NCBI GenBank assembly: GCA_934292725.1
Contig: CAKQXY010000067.1
Coordinates: forward strand, 1 to 15,724
DNA from: an uncultured Lachnospiraceae bacterium
Lineage (GTDB): Bacteria; Bacillota; Clostridia; Lachnospirales; Lachnospiraceae
Direction: 5' to 3'
Length of the DNA: 15,724 bases
The position numbers were made by a program, and so were the translations under genes. Below the pieces are notes generated by a model that was given only the letters and a program-made list of their open reading frames with translations, had not been told where the DNA came from and did not search any database. This document shows, one piece after another, positions 13,134 through 15,724 of this stretch; the stretch's first letter is position 1, and the number at the start of each line of letters is the position of its first letter.

Positions 13134-15568
13134 GCGTCCAGTACAGCAACAACATGAACCTGCTTCTTAGAAGCATCATACGGAATCAGGTTTCCATCAA
13201 TTGTGACACCGTCAACAATAAGCTTTGAAATACCCTTCTGACTCTTGTTTGGATTTTGAACTTCAATGGTGTATGTAACGTCACGGAACTTTCTGGTAAT
13301 GGTAAAGCCAGACAGCTCAGATGGAATACATGGATCAACGACAAGTCCGTCATAATCTGGCTGGATGCCAAGGATTGCCTGAGAAACATTCAAGAACGTC
13401 CAGGCAGCAGTTCCAGTAAGCCAGCTGTTCTTTGCTTCACCAAAGTTTTTCGCATCCTTACCAGCGATCATCTGAGAATATACATAAGGTTCTGTGCGAT
13501 GGATCTCACTGATATTTTCAATATATGCCGGGCAGATCTTGCGGTATACATCAAAAGCGCGGTTTCCGTGACCAACACATGTCTCAGCGATAGAGATCCA
13601 AGGATTGTTGTGGCAGAAGATACCAGCATTTTCCTTATATCCCGGCGGATAAGAGGAAACCTCACCAAGCTCAAGATGATAATCCTTGTAAGCCGGCTGC
13701 AGTAAGACAATACCGTATTTTGTATCAAGAATCTTTTCTACGCTGGCAAGTGCCTTATCTGCATGGCCTTCTTTAATGCCGACGCCAGCAAGTACACAAA
13801 AGCCCTGTGGTTCAATAAAGATCTTGCCGTCATCACACTCATGGGAACCAACCTTATTCTCGTAAGCATCATAAGCACGGACAAACCATTCGCCGTCCCA
13901 GCCAGCTGTAAGAATTGTCTGATACATATCGTCTACCTGTGCCAGTGCATCATCAGCTTCCTTGTCTAATCCTTGTCTTTGACAAAGTGCAGCATATTCT
14001 TTTCCATACTTGACAAACATGGCTGCAATAAATACAGATTCTGCAACTGGTCCCTCAGAAGGTCCGCTTGTCTGGAAGGATTCGCCAGGCTCAGATGAGA
14101 AGCAGTTTAAGTTCAGACAGTCATTCCAGTCAGCACGTCCGATTAACGGAAGCTTATGTGGTCCGCGGTGTGTAACTGTAAAATTGAAGGAACGGCGCAG
14201 ATGCTCCATTAAAGGAACTGCAGTTTCTTCCTTGTTATCAAAAGGAACAGACTCCTCAAGAATAGAGTAGTCGCCTGTTTCCTTGATGTAAGCAGCTACA
14301 GCAGCAATCAGCCATAACGGGTCATCATTAAAGCCGCTTCCAATATCAGAGTTGCCGCGCTTTGTCAGCGGCTGATACTGATGGTAAGCACTTCCGTCTT
14401 CCATTTGAGTGGAAGCAATGTCAATGATACGCTGTCTTGCTTTTTCAGGGATCAGATGGACGAAACCAAACAAATCCTGGCAGGAATCACGGAATCCCAT
14501 GCCGCGGCCAATTCCTGATTCAAAGTAGGAAGCAGAGCGGGACATATTGAATGTAACCATACACTGGTACTGATTCCAGACATTAACCATGCGGTTCATC
14601 TCTGTATAGTCAGACTCAACATGGAACTTACCTAGCAGCTTGCTCCAGTATTCCTTTAAGTGATCAAGAGCTGCATCTGCCTGTGCTTCTGTTGCAAATG
14701 CCTCCATAAGAGCTTTAGCAGGAGCCTTGTTTACAACGCCCTGTGACTCCCACTTCTGATCAGCAGGATTCTCACAATAGCCTAATACGTAAATATAAGT
14801 TTTTGTTTCGCCAGGCTGTAATGAAAGAGTAATCTGGTGACTTCCAATCGGAGCCCATCCGCTTGCCATAGAGTTTTTAGATTTTCCATCTTCGACAACC
14901 TGAGGATTATGATATCCACGGTAAGCTCCAAGGAAGCTGTCACGGTCAGTATCAAAGCCGTCTACAGGTGTGTTTACACCAAAGATGGCATAATGTCTGC
15001 GGCGTTCACGATACTCAGTCTTGTGAATGATGACAGAACCCATGACCTCAACCTCACCAGTGCTGAAGTTTCTTTGGAAATTTGTCATGTCATCCATGGC
15101 ATTCCACAGACAAAATTCAACATAAGAAAATACAGAAAAATTCTTGACAGTGTCGGACTCATTGGTTAAAGTTAACTTGTTGACTTCACAGGTATAGCCC
15201 ATCGGAACGAAAGAAGTAACTTGTGCCTTCAGGCCATTTTTAACACCTGTAAAAATGCTGTAGCCCATGCCGTGACGGCACTCATAGCTGTCAAGCTCAG
15301 TCTGTACAGGCTGCCAGCCTGGATTCCAAACGGTATCGCCGTCCTTTATGTAGAAATAATGACCGCCATCATCAAAAGGAACATTATTGTAGCGATAACG
15401 TGTAAGTCGCAGCAGCTTTGCATCCTTATAGAAGCAATAGCCGCCACTTGTGTTGGACTTAATAGAGAAGAAATCCTCACAGCCAAGGTAATTGATCCAT
15501 GGTAGAGGGGTTTTTGGGGTGGTAATGACATACTCTCTGGAGCTGTCATCGAAATATCCGTATTTCAT
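13130..15568 (-). CDS. cbp: Cellobiose phosphorylase (GH94)
   Basis: Splits cellobiose with phosphate into glucose 1-phosphate and glucose in the cytoplasm, saving one ATP per disaccharide. The 812-residue length matches clostridial cellobiose phosphorylases (about 811) rather than the longer cellodextrin enzymes. The N-terminal beta-sandwich domain has PWINYLGCEDFFS, GGYCFYKDA and TRYRYNNVPFD. The middle has YVEFCLWNA-DDMTNFQRNFS and FNMSRSASYFESGIGRGMGFRDS. The catalytic (alpha/alpha)6 domain has GRADWNDCLNLNCF, with D483 of DWND as the general acid. The C-terminus has YPPGYKENAGIFCHNN and KNSWLTGTAAW, the phosphate/substrate site region. ATG (complement of 15566-15568) follows AGGAGG by 6 bases. 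It has its own promoter and an upstream palindrome, so is probably sugar-regulated. No cellobiose transporter or regulator gene is in the window. Substrate is inferred from close family resemblance. Confidence 0.95.
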   Translation of the reverse strand: MKYGYFDDSSREYVITTPKTPLPWINYLGCEDFFSIKSNTSGGYCFYKDAKLLRLTRYRYNNVPFDDGGHYFYIKDGDTVWNPGWQPVQTELDSYECRHGMGYSIFTGVKNGLKAQVTSFVPMGYTCEVNKLTLTNESDTVKNFSVFSYVEFCLWNAMDDMTNFQRNFSTGEVEVMGSVIIHKTEYRERRRHYAIFGVNTPVDGFDTDRDSFLGAYRGYHNPQVVEDGKSKNSMASGWAPIGSHQITLSLQPGETKTYIYVLGYCENPADQKWESQGVVNKAPAKALMEAFATEAQADAALDHLKEYWSKLLGKFHVESDYTEMNRMVNVWNQYQCMVTFNMSRSASYFESGIGRGMGFRDSCQDLFGFVHLIPEKARQRIIDIASTQMEDGSAYHQYQPLTKRGNSDIGSGFNDDPLWLIAAVAAYIKETGDYSILEESVPFDNKEETAVPLMEHLRRSFNFTVTHRGPHKLPLIGRADWNDCLNLNCFSSEPGESFQTSGPSEGPVAESVFIAAMFVKYGKEYAALCQRQGLDKEADDALAQVDDMYQTILTAGWDGEWFVRAYDAYENKVGSHECDDGKIFIEPQGFCVLAGVGIKEGHADKALASVEKILDTKYGIVLLQPAYKDYHLELGEVSSYPPGYKENAGIFCHNNPWISIAETCVGHGNRAFDVYRKICPAYIENISEIHRTEPYVYSQMIAGKDAKNFGEAKNSWLTGTAAWTFLNVSQAILGIQPDYDGLVVDPCIPSELSGFTITRKFRDVTYTIEVQNPNKSQKGISKLIVDGVTIDGNLIPYDASKKQVHVVAVLDA

Positions 15569-15627
15569 AGCAACCTCCTTTTCTTCGGGTTATTCAAAAT
15601 TTCGAGCAGTAAAACCCTGTTACAATC

Positions 15628-15656
15628 AGTATAGTAGAAAAAAAATAAAAAATCAA
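15628..15656 (-). promoter_or_regulatory. Sigma-A promoter of the cellobiose phosphorylase gene
   Basis: On the minus strand, TTGATT (-35, complement of 15651-15656) and TATACT (-10, complement of 15628-15633) have a 17-base, T-rich spacer. Transcription would start near 15621, giving a leader of about 53 bases. Confidence 0.75.
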
Positions 15657-15662
15657 GAGAAA

Positions 15663-15678
15663 ACGAAAACGTTTTCGT
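15663..15678. promoter_or_regulatory. LacI/GalR-family operator-like palindrome
   Basis: ACGAAAACGTTTTCGT is a perfect 16-bp palindrome centred on CG, the layout of LacI-family and CcpA (cre) sites. It lies 6 bases upstream of the -35 box, centred about 50 bases before the predicted start. Its flanks (CG instead of TG/CA) depart from the cre consensus, so a dedicated LacI-family sugar regulator is more likely than CcpA. Confidence 0.65.
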
Positions 15679-15724
15679 AAAAATTTTCAAAAAAGCAGCA
15701 GTTCATAGCCTAAATAGTGAGCTG

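Noticed and set aside
13186..13728. Open frames in both directions inside the cellobiose phosphorylase gene
   Set aside because: The phosphorylase frame is complete and family-typical; the overlapping frames lack ribosome sites and recognisable domains.

Overview
The window looks like a chromosomal segment of a gut-type, spore-forming Firmicute of the family Lachnospiraceae (Roseburia/Coprococcus/Blautia-like). The reasons are the moderately AT-rich sequence with strong AGGAGG ribosome binding sites, a surface protein with W-YYV--G-----Y-GL repeats, a DUF5688 protein, a YlmC/YmxH-type sporulation protein, a TIGR04086 membrane protein and a Clostridium-type cellobiose phosphorylase. This assignment is inference from gene content; no marker gene for species is present.

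Layout. Bases 1-515 are the 3' end of a large surface protein gene made of nearly identical 63- and 66-bp tandem repeats. It is followed by prfC (590-2182), a small PRC-barrel sporulation-family gene (2286-2549) and a promoter at 2574-2603. That promoter reads the tightly overlapping set nrdR-yqeG-aroK (2650-4105). efp (4255-4812) has its own promoter and a leader hairpin. A 12-bp perfect hairpin sits directly before a tRNA-Arg(CCG) gene (4890-4961), and a DUF5688 gene follows at once.

aroE (6063-6959) starts a long same-strand run. It continues with a membrane-anchored NTF2-like protein, a MoxR AAA+ ATPase, a DUF58 protein and an 847-residue membrane transglutaminase (ending at 12499). MoxR, DUF58 and transglutaminase genes recur together in bacteria and probably form one envelope-associated module: the ATPase acts as chaperone, DUF58 as the vWA-like partner, and the transglutaminase-like domain outside the membrane. 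A clear rho-independent terminator or attenuator lies inside this run, between moxR and the DUF58 gene.

On the minus strand are a small four-helix membrane protein (12502-12852), ending 2 bp from the transglutaminase gene, and a cellobiose phosphorylase (13130-15568). The latter has a textbook promoter and a perfect 16-bp LacI-type palindrome upstream.

The least explained part is 12853-13133. A long bidirectional terminator hairpin covers the ribosome binding site of the small membrane protein. Next to it is a roughly 197-nt element with imperfect terminal inverted repeats that folds into an outer stem plus three complex hairpins with tandem G-A mismatches. It is either a structured RNA or a small non-coding mobile repeat, and is the best candidate here for something undescribed. 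The other genes are ordinary.
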